From Ktedonobacter sp. SOSP1-85 (GTDB lineage: Bacteria; Chloroflexota; Ktedonobacteria; Ktedonobacterales; Ktedonobacteraceae), in contig NZ_BNJI01000001.1 in assembly GCF_016587415.1 (NCBI RefSeq), forward strand, positions 6,363,501 through 6,427,500: DNA of 64,000 bases, in the 5' to 3' direction. The position numbers and the translations under genes are program-made. The notes beneath the pieces were generated by a model, which saw only the letters and a list, made by a program, of their open reading frames with translations, was not told where the DNA came from and ran no database searches. Positions 46,568-55,418 of the stretch are shown piece by piece. Every line of letters starts with the position of its first letter. Positions within the stretch are counted from its first letter, which is position 1.

Positions 46568-47068
46568 TCAGTAAAGAAGTTTTGCCATCACATACTCATC
46601 GATATAGTCACCATCGATCAACATAGTGCGTCTCATTGTGCCCTCGATTTCAAAACCACATTTCTGATAGAGAGCGACTGCGGCTTGATTGTGTGTCATG
46701 ACTGTCAACTCTAAGCGGCGAATGCCTTGTTGGCGGGCCCAGTCTTCCATAGTCATGAAGAGCTGGGTTCCGATGCCTTGTCCTGTAAAGGCTTGCAAAA
46801 TGCCAATCACGAGACCAAGGCGGTGTCTATTGCGCTGGCGCTCTCCTCGCTCTCCTATCAGAAATCCGACCAATTGCTCACCGTGTTCGGCCACGAGAAT
46901 AAGAAGATGGTCTTGTGGGGAAGGGCAGAGAAACTGTTCTCGTTGTTGCTTTGCAAGCGTTTCGTTTTCATCAGGCTCACGCAACATAAAGGATGTTTCT
47001 TCATTGATCTGTTTCCTTAGGTGAAGAAACGCCTCGGCATCACGTTCACAGAGCATGCGAATTTTCAT
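46568..47068 (-). CDS. GNAT N-acetyltransferase
   Basis: This 166-residue protein is a complete GNAT enzyme: N-terminal MKIRMLCERDAEAFLHLRKQ, strand LLILVAEHGEQLVGFLIGER, acetyl-CoA loop LGLVIGILQAFTGQGIGTQLF, and the ending NQAAVALYQKCGFEIEGTMR. Relatives acetylate diamines, amino acids or antibiotics; no specific substrate is visible. It is not linked to its neighbours. Confidence 0.88.
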   Translation of the reverse strand: MKIRMLCERDAEAFLHLRKQINEETSFMLREPDENETLAKQQREQFLCPSPQDHLLILVAEHGEQLVGFLIGERGERQRNRHRLGLVIGILQAFTGQGIGTQLFMTMEDWARQQGIRRLELTVMTHNQAAVALYQKCGFEIEGTMRRTMLIDGDYIDEYVMAKLLY

Positions 47069-47766
47069 AGATACTCTCCTCTGTTCAAAATTTTCTTTGT
47101 GGTATCTGTGTTACATCTTTTTCTGGATAAGTACTCACTTAGCCTCCTGTTCTCTCTAGAGTGAGATGTTCTCCATTGCACGTAACTTTCGAGGAGGCCG
47201 AGAAATCATCACAAAGTGTTCTCTCTTCTTGGCTTTCCTCACCAAGTGCACAGGGAACATTGCACCTCTTGAATCGCTGATTGTAGCCAGCCTACCCATT
47301 CAATGAAACCGCTCCAGAGAAAGAATACAATGATACCCAATTCTTAGGCCAAAAACAAGGCCGAGGCGCATTTTCTCGCCACATTGACGTCATTGTCCGC
47401 CCAAATGAGGAGTGAAACCTCAAGGTGTGAGTGAAATTTTTGAGTTTTCTCTCTACAACTTTTTCAGGCAAGTTTATGAGCCAAATTCGGGTTTGGGCAA
47501 AGAGGGTCTTCCGCCACTTTGGTGATTCTGGTATTGCAGAGCGATGAACCTGTTTCGAGAAGTAGCTGCCAGAGCGAGTGATGGTTTTCAAAGCACTCTG
47601 CAGATGAGCTTTTTTCACCAAACCAGCGGGAGACCCATTTACAGGATTTCACGCCAGTTAGGTAGCTGCGCATCAAGAAGAGGAAATGCAGACTGAGGAA
47701 GGAGTGGCTTTTTCATTTCAATAGGTTGACAGTACCCTGTAGAAGGCAGAGAGCGAAAGCGGAGAA
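47069..47766. other. Long intergenic stretch
   Basis: About 700 bases with no frame showing recognisable motifs on either strand. It probably represents decayed sequence. Confidence 0.45.
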
Positions 47767-48132
47767 TTATGCCGATCCCTTTTCTTTTGTCGCTCGTTGC
47801 ACGAGATTTCTGTAGCGATCAGCCAACTCCCCAACTGATTCCAACGCTCGCAGAATGTACATAGTGTACTGCTCTGAAAGCTCTTCGAGCGAGAGTGGTC
47901 CCTCGATATGGAACCATTGGAACACTCCGCTCAGGACGGTGATAATGAACATGGCGGCCAATCGAGAATCTTCGACACAAAAAATGCCCTGCTCGACTCC
48001 TGCATCGAAGACCTGCTGGAGGCGCGTTTGATAGACTCGCCGTGCCACCTTGCTCTGCTCCTTCAACTCTGCCCTCAAAGACTTCCATTCCTGAAGATAC
48101 ACCGTCATGTAAGGAAAGGAGTGGACCAACAA
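47767..48132 (-). pseudogene. TetR-family regulator, C-terminal fragment
   Basis: The frame carries the ligand-binding/dimerisation helices of a TetR/AcrR regulator (YLQEWKSLRAELKEQSKVAR, RLAAMFIITVLSGVFQWFHI, SLEELSEQYTMYILRAL) but no DNA-binding HTH. At about 48128 the sequence switches abruptly to a peptidase fragment on the other strand, so the 5' end was removed by recombination. Confidence 0.7.
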
Positions 48133-48376
48133 GGTTGCTCAGATGGCACACAATGGGCTGGCACAAGCGATTCGACCCGTGCATACGCTCTTCGATGGCG
48201 ATACCGTCTTCGCTCTCGCCTTGGGGTCAGAGACACAGACACTTTCTGATCGTGCCCTGACGGCAGCCCATGTCAGTACGATTGGCGCCGCGGCAGCGAG
48301 CACGCTGGCGAGAGCAGTTGTCAAAGCTGTGCGCAGTGCAACAGCACTGCATGGTGTTCCAGCCGTGCAAGGGTAA
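48128..48376 (+). pseudogene. S58 peptidase (DmpA-like) C-terminal fragment
   Basis: The frame reads KVAQMAHNGLAQAIRPVHTL and FDGDTVFALALGS, ending ARAVVKAVRSATAL. This is the end of P1/S58-family aminopeptidases, including the helix after the self-cleavage site. The N-terminal three quarters are missing at the junction with the TetR fragment. Confidence 0.6.
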
Positions 48377-48583
48377 GGATCGGAGCTACGTCTCTCGTAA
48401 CAGTCAGCAACGCGCGCAGAGAAGTACACGAAAGCAGATACCCAGATAGGAGGCACGTCGCGCGTGCTTCCCGCGTATCGGAAAAGCCCACAAATGAGCA
48501 GGCCGAGATCCGGGCCAAGAGCAGTACACGGAGCGTACCGTTCTCAGAACAACTGAAAACAGAGCAGAGGATGGGACCAAGAG

Positions 48584-48964
48584 ATGGACAAGGGCCAGTA
48601 TCAGGTGGCGAAGGTCCACCTGGTGGCCTGTATGCAACAAGGCCAGACATGGCGTACAGCAGCAACAACTGCAGGGTTGCAGATCAGTCAGTCGAACGTC
48701 TATCGGCTGATGAAGGCTGTACGACAGCGGGGCGAGACAGCACTCTCTGATGGGCGGCATGGTCATCCCAGCAAACTGCGTGGGGAGGCACGGGCCTTTC
48801 TGGAAGAACGGTGTCGGTAAGCTCCTCAGGCCCCTTCATCTACCGTCCAGACAGAACTGCGAGAGCGTTTTGATCTGCGCGTCAGTATCAGCCAGATCAA
48901 TCATGTTCGGGCAGTGCTCGGGATCAGCAACCATCCCAAGAGTCAGCAGCAGGAAAAAAACTAG
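48584..48964 (+). pseudogene. IS helix-turn-helix ORF, nonsense-split
   Basis: ATG 48584 starts an HTH protein (VACMQQGQTWRTAATTAGLQ, SQSNVYRLMKAVRQRGE). It stops at TAA (48818-48820) and continues in the same frame as APQAPSSTVQTELRERFD and NHVRAVLGISNHP to TAG 48962. A CAA-to-TAA change would explain the stop. Such ORFs pair with a downstream transposase, here possibly the converging fragment at 48961-49404. Confidence 0.55.
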
Positions 48965-49425
48965 GACCGCATTGTTCTCTGGCACAGTTTTTCATCCAAG
49001 GCTGAGAGATACTCAACGGGAGCTTTTCGGAAGCGATATTGTTGGTGGCGAACCTCCTGGCGACTTGCTACCTGGTGACGTAATATTCGCCACTGCCGAA
49101 GATCACATGGCTGAAGGTCTGGGCCAGAGAACAGATAGCGTTGGCTGGCAACCGAAGCCACCATGCGGACTGCACCCCGAATGACGAGACCCGGTGACGC
49201 CTGTTTCCGACCGGTCGCGCGCCGTTCGTGATAGCGCACAGAACCAAAGGTGTGTTCTAGATCGTTGTTTGTGCGCGGAAGATCAGCCGCCTCATAGCAG
49301 GAGAACCGCCCAGCCCAATAGCCCTCTGTCACCTTGAGGAAGGTAGCAACCATTTGCTGAAGTGGCTCAGAGGCACCTGTTTCCTGCCGCATCTTGTCCA
49401 GCAAAGATTGATAGTTCCGTCGCGA
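48961..49425 (-). pseudogene. Transposase C-terminal fragment
   Basis: The frame encodes NYQSLLDKMRQETGASEPLQ, then CYEAADLPRTNNDLEHTFGS and VRYHERRATGRKQASPGLV, a pattern I know from unclassified IS transposases with a second HTH ORF. The N-terminal part is missing where the IS607 element begins. It points toward the HTH relic, the wrong orientation for an intact element, so an inversion or two separate insertions must be involved. Confidence 0.55.
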
Positions 49426-50724
49426 CTAGCGAATCCTGACAGGAGCCAGGATTTTCTCGCGAGCGGGTTTGTGAGGGAATGACTTCCTCACCGGATGGAC
49501 TACTGGCAGATGGACCCTGCACTCCCCATCCTCTACTCCCTTGCGCTCGAAAGCTCCAGGAGCTACTTTGCGGATAATATTCCCTGCGCCATTGACATCA
49601 GCATGGATGACCCGCCCATCGGCTGCTCGATACAGTCCCCGCTCGATGCGCTTGCCGCTAAACTGGTAGGCCACCTGCTCGCCTTTGCGATACACGGGCA
49701 GGGGGTCGAGATCAAGCAAGCTGGCTTTGCTCGTGTACGACTCTTCGGTGAGGATCACGCGAATGCCGACCAGTTCCGCTTTATACTGCAGCATCTCAAT
49801 GAAGCGCGCATGCGGGATCTGCACAAAGTGCTGATTGGTGCGCTTCCCCAAGCGGATCGCTTGTTTTTGCAACGGATTCTTGCCGATGATCAACGTCCCG
49901 ATCCCCTCGGCGACCAAAAGATCAATCAGGAAGCGGCTGGCCGTATGCAGGTCGTGCTCGATCCGCCGGTTGCGTCGAGTCGTCAACTGTTCCACGCGCC
50001 GACTTCGGCCAGGATGTCCCAGGGATTTCTGGAACACTGCTCGTTGTTTGTTATAATACTGGTTACAGGACTTGATGCCACGCCCGTTAACAATCACCGG
50101 AACAAAGCCTGCTTTGTTTGAAGTTAGCGTGGCCAGATTATCCATACCCGGATCGAGTCCGGCGAGCAGATCAGGATCAACCGCCGTGACGGTGGGTTCG
50201 TGTTCAGAGATGACTTCGACCACGACATAGCCCACTTTGGGAACCACGCGCACCTGCGCGATGGCTTTGGGGTCTTGCCGGGTTTTCACCTGGATGCCCA
50301 GTTGCGAGGGCTGGATGATCCCCCGATCCAGGGTCCGTTTGCCTCGGCTCACCGCTTGCATGGTATAGACGAGCAGGTTACGCCCCTTTGCCTTGGGCAA
50401 GTACGTTGGGAGTTGAGGACGCCCCACGAACTTTGCCGGGGTCTCTCGATACACCAGAAGCGCCGCCCAGAAACTCGACCAGGCGGTGCAGACCTGCTTG
50501 AGCACCTGTTGCGCGACTTTGGCAGGCAACGCCCGGTATGCCCCGTGCTCTTGCATCCGCTTATCCAGCGCAGGATAGGAGAGGCTGGTGTTAGTCAAAA
50601 AGAAGGTTTGACGCAACGCATAGAGGGCGGCATTGTAGAGATTCTTGGAGGCAAAACAGGCTGCATCCACGCAGGCAAAGCGCGGATCGGTTTGCGCGAT
50701 CACATGCTTTTCAACCAGGTGCAT
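49426..50724 (-). CDS. tnpB: TnpB RNA-guided nuclease (IS607 element)
   Basis: From ATG 50724 (GGAGG six bases upstream, inside the end of the recombinase gene) the product has 432 residues. It starts MHLVEKHVIAQTDPRF and has RuvC motifs AGLDPGMDNLATL, VILTEESYTSKASLL and VIHADVNGAGNII. No zinc-ribbon CXXC pairs are apparent, as in the related fragment at 41567. All three acidic residues are present, so nuclease activity is plausible. A basic tail after GAFERKGVED extends into the element end, where the reRNA should lie. The longer frame to 50796 is unlikely to be used. Confidence 0.9.
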   Translation of the reverse strand: MHLVEKHVIAQTDPRFACVDAACFASKNLYNAALYALRQTFFLTNTSLSYPALDKRMQEHGAYRALPAKVAQQVLKQVCTAWSSFWAALLVYRETPAKFVGRPQLPTYLPKAKGRNLLVYTMQAVSRGKRTLDRGIIQPSQLGIQVKTRQDPKAIAQVRVVPKVGYVVVEVISEHEPTVTAVDPDLLAGLDPGMDNLATLTSNKAGFVPVIVNGRGIKSCNQYYNKQRAVFQKSLGHPGRSRRVEQLTTRRNRRIEHDLHTASRFLIDLLVAEGIGTLIIGKNPLQKQAIRLGKRTNQHFVQIPHARFIEMLQYKAELVGIRVILTEESYTSKASLLDLDPLPVYRKGEQVAYQFSGKRIERGLYRAADGRVIHADVNGAGNIIRKVAPGAFERKGVEDGECRVHLPVVHPVRKSFPHKPAREKILAPVRIR

Positions 50725-51295
50725 CTTGCGCCTCCAATTCCTGGACAATGCGCTCGGTCTTTCGTTTCGCTCGACGCTGCCCATAGAGTCTGGCACAAAA
50801 GCTATAAATGATGCTCGTCAGGTCGGTGAGCAGATCTTCGGTCTCATTTTCGGCCTGATTGACCACCTCGATTTCCCGCCCGTAAGCGGTGAGGAGCGTC
50901 TCAATATAGCGAAAGCCAAAGCGCGTCCCCCGGTCTTTGTGTTCAATGACAATCCGCCCGACGTTGGGATCAGCCAGGAGCGCCAGAAACTTGGGCCGAT
51001 TGTCGTTGACCCCCGAACCAATTTCTTTGACCACCTTGCTCACCTGATAGCCACGAGCCGCACAGTACGCCACGAGCCGCTCCGCCTGACTGTCCAGGTT
51101 CGCCTTGTTCTCGGCTGAGGAGACGCGGGTGTACACCACCGTCGCAGCTTGCACCGGGCTGGCGGATCTTGCAGGTTCATCGATCAGGATCGTGTGCGCT
51201 CCCACGCGTCGACCCTGAATCTTGCCGTCTCGAAACCAGCGCCAGGCCGTCTCATAGCGGACCCCTTGTTGTTTTGCGTAATCACTGAGTTTCAT
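50711..51295 (-). CDS. tnpA: IS607-family serine recombinase
   Basis: This 194-residue protein has an N-terminal MerR-like wHTH (MKLSDYAKQQGVRYETAWRW) followed by a serine-recombinase catalytic domain: VVYTRVSSAENKANLDSQ (Ser59 or Ser60 as nucleophile), EIGSGVNDNRPKFLALL, and IVIEHKDRGTRFG. A helical tail follows. It moves the IS607 element via a circular double-stranded intermediate with little target specificity. Its last 14 bases overlap the tnpB start. Length and motifs are complete. Confidence 0.93.
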   Translation of the reverse strand: MKLSDYAKQQGVRYETAWRWFRDGKIQGRRVGAHTILIDEPARSASPVQAATVVYTRVSSAENKANLDSQAERLVAYCAARGYQVSKVVKEIGSGVNDNRPKFLALLADPNVGRIVIEHKDRGTRFGFRYIETLLTAYGREIEVVNQAENETEDLLTDLTSIIYSFCARLYGQRRAKRKTERIVQELEAQDAPG

Positions 51296-51560
51296 ACGGA
51301 AAGTGTACCATGATTCTCAGTGATTGTCAAGAATACGCTATAACTTCAATGATCGGTTTCAATACCTGTGGCTACAGACTGAGATGTAGATGTGTCGAAG
51401 TTGTATCGGAAGCAGTTCGGACGTTTCGGCATGCCGGCTGAGAACTATTTTTGACGGAGCATCTCGTTGGAGAAGCGGCTTTCCATCTCGTTCCCAGTAC
51501 GCGCGAAAATCGGCGAGAGCCTCTTTAGGACATCCGCAAAGGCTACTTTTCTTTCTGTCA

Positions 51561-51589
51561 TTGACATCCGCCCTCTTTCCTGGCAAAAT
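51561..51589 (+). promoter_or_regulatory. Promoter of tetR-monooxygenase operon
   Basis: TTGACA (51561-51566) and CAAAAT (51584-51589) with 17 bp between. The -10 falls inside the big palindrome, consistent with repression by the encoded TetR protein. Confidence 0.6.
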
Positions 51590-51648
51590 GACCCTGGTCA
51601 TTTATGATTACAATCATAAATGACCAGGGTCATTTTACCAGGAAAGAG
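51573..51648. promoter_or_regulatory. 76-bp near-perfect palindrome, TetR operator region
   Basis: Arms of 37 bp (51573-51609 and 51612-51648) match at 36 positions around a 2-bp centre. Each arm contains its own palindrome, AATGACC-NN-GGTCATT, a typical TetR-family site. So four half-sites are stacked between the promoter and the tetR start. Before it, 51296-51572 holds no clear gene, although a minus-strand frame starting in the palindrome is open to 51359. Confidence 0.75.
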
Positions 51649-51656
51649 AAAGCGCT

Positions 51657-52298
51657 ATGTCACAAGAAAAGCCAGGTTTGCGGGAGCGCAACAAGCAAGA
51701 AAAACGCCAGCGTATCCAGCGTGCCGCGTGGCAATTGTTTACCCAGAAAGGCTTTGTTGCAACCACCATGCGGGAAGTAGCAGAACTGGCGCAGGTGGGC
51801 AGTGGAACACTTTTTCTGTACGCCAAAGATAAGCTGGATCTGTTGCAACTGGTTTATTACGAGGTTCTCGCCGAAACAATTGAGCAAGCCTTTCGCAACC
51901 TGTCAGCCGAGGGAGAGCTGCTTGAGACCCTGGTCCATCTCTTCCAGCAATTCTTTCAATTCTACCAGCAGCATCCTGAGAATGCTCGCGCCTATATTAA
52001 GGCTGCCTTTATGCCAGCGCAGGGGCAGATGTATGGCCCTCAAACGCTCCAGCAAGTCAGAGATTTCCAGCAGCGTCTGGCTGATTTATTAGCGCAGTTT
52101 CAGCAACAGGGCGCAATTGCTCCCAACGTCCCTTTAGACCAGGCGAGCAGCAATTTTTTCGCCCTCTACGTATCCACTCTCGGCCTGTGGTTGAGCGGTT
52201 TTCTTTCGTTTGAAGAGGCTCAGGGACAGGCACTACATCGGGCGTTTGCCTTGCAAATCCAGGGCATGCAGTCTAGAGAACCAGGAGTAGAACTATGA
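51657..52298 (+). CDS. TetR/AcrR-family regulator
   Basis: This 213-residue protein has a TetR HTH at residues ~12-58 (RQRIQRAAWQLFTQKGFVAT, VGSGTLFLYAKDKLDLL) and an all-helical ligand domain. The stop overlaps the next start (ATGA), so it is co-translated with the flavin monooxygenase. The palindrome immediately upstream is its likely operator, giving autorepression and induction by a substrate of the monooxygenase. GGAAAGAG precedes the ATG. Confidence 0.92.
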   Translation: MSQEKPGLRERNKQEKRQRIQRAAWQLFTQKGFVATTMREVAELAQVGSGTLFLYAKDKLDLLQLVYYEVLAETIEQAFRNLSAEGELLETLVHLFQQFFQFYQQHPENARAYIKAAFMPAQGQMYGPQTLQQVRDFQQRLADLLAQFQQQGAIAPNVPLDQASSNFFALYVSTLGLWLSGFLSFEEAQGQALHRAFALQIQGMQSREPGVEL

Positions 52299-53464
52299 CA
52301 ACCCAGGAGCAAGATTTCCCTATCCTGATTATCGGAGCAGGCATTGGAGGACTGGCCACGGCTCTGGCCCTCCAGCAAGCTGGATTCGCGGTACAAATCT
52401 TTGAACGGACAAAGGAGATCCGCGAGTCCGGGTCCGGGCTGACCCTCTGGGCGAACGCGGTCCGGGTGCTACAGGAACTCGGTCTGGCCGACCTAGTGCA
52501 ACAACTGGCCCAGCAGCCTGCACCCACGCGGGCTGGCTTCTACACAATGCGAGGAAAACAACTGGTCCAGCTCCCGCCACGAACAGTTGAGGAACAGTGT
52601 GGGGGACCAACCATCGCGATCCACCGCGCGGAATTCCAGGCAGCGTTGCGGGAGCGTCTCGCGCCGGATACACTTGTCCTGGACAAGCAGCTTATCGATC
52701 TTGAGCAAGACACCATGGGAGTGACAGCCTGTTTCGCGCGGGGCGAGCGGGTACGCGGCAGCCTGCTGATCGGAGCCGATGGCATCCGTTCGCAGGTCCG
52801 TCAACTGCTCTTTCCCCAGAGTCAGCCGCGCTACGCCGGGTACACTGCCTGGCGAGGTATCGCCACGGGCGTAACGCCACCACTGATGGGCGAATTGTGG
52901 GGGTGCGGCAGGCGCTTCGGCATTGTTCCCCTGGCAAAGGAGCGCGTCTACTGGTACGCGACCTGCAATAGCCCGGAAAACGCGGCAGAGAGGCCAGAGG
53001 GGCGCCAAAAAGAATTGCTGGATCTGTTCAAGGGCTGGCATCCCGTTGTCAGCACGCTTATCAATGCGACAGAAGCCTCGACGATTCTGCGGAACGAGAT
53101 CTCTGATCTCCAGCCGCTGACCTATTGGAGCAAGGGGCGCGTAACTCTGCTGGGGGACGCGGCGCACGCGATGACGCCGAATATGGGTCAGGGAGCCTGC
53201 CAGGCGCTCGAAGATGCCTTGATCCTGGCCCGGACCCTGCGCCACGCGCATTCTCAAGAGAATGCCTTAGATATGTATCAACAGAAGCGCCTGGCGCGCG
53301 CCAATATGGTCGTCGTGAACTCGCACCGGATGGGCCTGGTCGCGCAATGGGAGCATCCCCTGGCCTGCTGGCTGCGTGATTCTCTTCTGGCGCTCACTCC
53401 ACCACAAATGCTGCTGAAACAATTCAAATCTGTGGCAAGCTATACCTGGGAGAGCAGCTGTTAG
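52295..53464 (+). CDS. FAD-dependent group A monooxygenase
   Basis: The 389-residue protein has the three signatures of aromatic-hydroxylase-type flavin monooxygenases: FPILIIGAGIGGLATALALQ (FAD ADP), LLIGADGIRSQVRQ (DG motif), and VTLLGDAAHAMTPNMGQGAC (ribityl). It should hydroxylate or epoxidise an aromatic or polyketide-like compound with NAD(P)H and O2. TetX-like antibiotic inactivators and zeaxanthin-epoxidase-like enzymes belong to the same group. Operon position behind a TetR suggests inducible detoxification. It is intact and starts at the ATGA overlap. Confidence 0.92.
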   Translation: MTTQEQDFPILIIGAGIGGLATALALQQAGFAVQIFERTKEIRESGSGLTLWANAVRVLQELGLADLVQQLAQQPAPTRAGFYTMRGKQLVQLPPRTVEEQCGGPTIAIHRAEFQAALRERLAPDTLVLDKQLIDLEQDTMGVTACFARGERVRGSLLIGADGIRSQVRQLLFPQSQPRYAGYTAWRGIATGVTPPLMGELWGCGRRFGIVPLAKERVYWYATCNSPENAAERPEGRQKELLDLFKGWHPVVSTLINATEASTILRNEISDLQPLTYWSKGRVTLLGDAAHAMTPNMGQGACQALEDALILARTLRHAHSQENALDMYQQKRLARANMVVVNSHRMGLVAQWEHPLACWLRDSLLALTPPQMLLKQFKSVASYTWESSC

Positions 53465-53704
53465 CCTGCAATAGCCGCGAGCATGCTGGAATGGAGGTCG
53501 TGTTGTACCACCATTGTGCCAACCCATGTCGCTCGCTTTTCTGTTCCACTAATTCATTGGGAGACCATCCTTGATTGGGTATACCCTTATTCATTGTGCC
53601 TATCCTTCCTTGATAAAGCTTAGGTTGTAGTGATGACGTTGAAAGCTCAAAGTACACGAAGCGCTTCCTCCGTGACCTCCTCTCTGATCTCTTTGATCGG
53701 AGGT

Positions 53705-53881
53705 GAGCTGCATGGCTTGCGCATTATAGGTGGTTCCCTTGCCAGTGTACGTGTACATCTCACGACGCTCTTGCAAAGCGACATTGTACAACTCGCAACA
53801 TCTGGCAAGTGTCCATTCCAGCTTTTCAGTTTGTGCTCTGGTGGGATACAAGCGGAATTTATAGCTTTTCACGCTAGACAT
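53705..53881 (-). pseudogene. TnpB N-terminal fragment
   Basis: The frame begins SSVKSYKFRLYPTRAQTEKL and runs through CCELYNVALQERREMY to TTYNAQAMQL, the first ~60 residues of an IS200/IS605 TnpB. It then loses homology. No RuvC residue is present. Confidence 0.75.
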
Positions 53882-53954
53882 GTTTTTGGTTCTCAATATA
53901 GTGCTTGATGACGGAAAGGGGAGCGCCCCCAACCGTCGAGACAAAGTAAGGGAG
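53874..53954 (-). pseudogene. IS200 TnpA C-terminal tail
   Basis: In another frame, just upstream of and overlapping the TnpB start, lies FVSTVGGAPLSVIKHYIENQ then KHV and TAG. This is the nucleophile-Tyr helix of a Y1 transposase. Together with the TnpB start it shows that a whole IS200/IS605 element was once here. Confidence 0.65.
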
Positions 53955-54409
53955 TTATCCTGTGGGCAAGCGAATTGTCCCTATTTCCCCCTTGTGGGAA
54001 TAGGCGCCTCATATTAGACTCATATTCATCGATCTCGTTGCCCTTGTCTTATGACAAGCTATCTCAGGATCATCTGATCCTGAGAAAGGTTCTCTGACGA
54101 CTTTGTCTCTCGCGCTGTTGCTCCAGTAATGCTAGGAGTGCACCACGCGGCTCGCGACTGGTAATGCAGTGCGGTCTGCTCACAGAGAGAACAGCAACAC
54201 AGTGTACATCCACAATTGAATAGTGGCAGAGATATTCACCTTCTCAACTCTCGTGAGTAGGGTGTGGATAGTCGTTTCCGCGAAACACTTCTCCGAGTTG
54301 CACGTTGACTCTTCGAGTTGGGTCGCGGGGGCGATGTTCTACACGCTGTTCCCGGTGTCGGACACCGGGACGAGAGAAGGGATGTTCGTTGAGGAAGCCG
54401 CAGTTGCAC
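53955..54409. other. Intergenic, nothing recognised
   Basis: No supported gene. GC content rises sharply from about 54.3 kb into the next gene. Confidence 0.4.
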
Positions 54410-54841
54410 ATGAGGGCATGGATCGGGCGGTTCGCTGGGATCGTGGGCCTGTGCCTCTCGGGCACGATGCTCACGGCTCAGTGGGGGGACGTGATGAACA
54501 TGGTCCCGAGCGTCATCACGAAGCTCGCCCAGTACTTCGTCCACCTGTTCGGATGGAACGTCTACCATGCCGACAACGCCTACTGGTCCGCGGCCATCAA
54601 GGCGCTGGCCCCGCTGATCCTGCACATCGCCTTCGGCATGCTTCTTCTCCACCGGAGGGACAAGAACACGGGGGCACCGTTCGTGGAAGACCGCAAGGTC
54701 GTGCTGATCCTCGCGGCCTGCACCTGGGTCCTTGGGTTCTACGCGACTGACTGGCTGGCGTCCGGCCCCGCTGGCGTGTTCTTCAGCCGGGGCAGCGGCA
54801 CCACAATGGCGATCATGCTCGCCATAGCCGCGCTCATCTGA
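54410..54841 (+). CDS. Hypothetical membrane protein, GC-rich island
   Basis: From ATG 54410 the 143-residue product has an N-terminal hydrophobic segment (WIGRFAGIVGLCLSGTMLTA), a central one (IKALAPLILHIAFGMLLLH) and C-terminal ones (VVLILAACTWVLGFYATDWL; MAIMLAIAALI). I do not recognise the family. The stretch 54.3-54.9 kb is distinctly richer in GC than its surroundings, and the minus strand is open over the same length, as often in high-GC DNA. It is possibly acquired from an actinobacterium. Confidence 0.45.
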   Translation: MRAWIGRFAGIVGLCLSGTMLTAQWGDVMNMVPSVITKLAQYFVHLFGWNVYHADNAYWSAAIKALAPLILHIAFGMLLLHRRDKNTGAPFVEDRKVVLILAACTWVLGFYATDWLASGPAGVFFSRGSGTTMAIMLAIAALI

Positions 54842-55343
54842 CGCGTCTCCGCCACAGCGCTGGTGCTCTCCCCCACTGGGGGAGGGCATCAGTGTTTTAG
54901 GGGGCTTGCTCAATGTAGGAGGCGGACCCAGGATACGTGGAAAAATCGCTCATAGGGATACATTTTTCCATTCATTCACATTCCAATCGCTCATGTTCGG
55001 ATCACCGTCGAGGCCTTCAAGCGGCAATTTCAGATGGAGCACTGTTATCTATTGGAGACGGAACTTCTCCCGTTTTTAGTTTCCGCGAGGTCCAATGAAT
55101 CAACGTTTTGCATCTTTTGCAGTGGTAAAAGTTCCGACTCTCTCCATTTTAGGAGCGCGATACTTCTTCTACTGTTCGTAACCGATACCTTGCGGTTGGT
55201 GTATGACTTTCGATCCTCGTGACCACACCAGTTTCCACAAGTCGTAGACCGACAAAGAGGCAGAGATAAAGAGAATTTAACAGTTGACCAAAAGCGAAGA
55301 AAATGTATTGAGAGGGTATCAAGGAGCATACAAAGCTTTTTCC
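54842..55343. other. Intergenic, nothing recognised
   Basis: About 500 AT-rich bases; no supported gene before the promoter at 55344. Confidence 0.45.
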
Positions 55344-55372
55344 TTGACAAAGAAGAATAAGTGTTCTATAAT
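55344..55372 (+). promoter_or_regulatory. Perfect consensus sigma-70 promoter
   Basis: TTGACA (55344-55349), a 17-bp spacer, and TATAAT (55367-55372): an exact consensus. It reads into the TnpB relic 47 bases downstream. Confidence 0.8.
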
Positions 55373-55418
55373 AAAAAGGGCATGAGATAGTTTAGTGTAG
55401 AATAAGTGGAGTGAACAC

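Noticed and set aside
51359..51601. Divergent small gene starting inside the TetR palindrome
   Set aside because: Open frame with a start in the operator but no ribosome-binding site or family resemblance; too weak to call.
54236..54913. 225-codon minus-strand frame opposite the GC-rich membrane gene
   Set aside because: Biased, motif-free composition; the plus-strand frame has coherent transmembrane segments and is the better gene.
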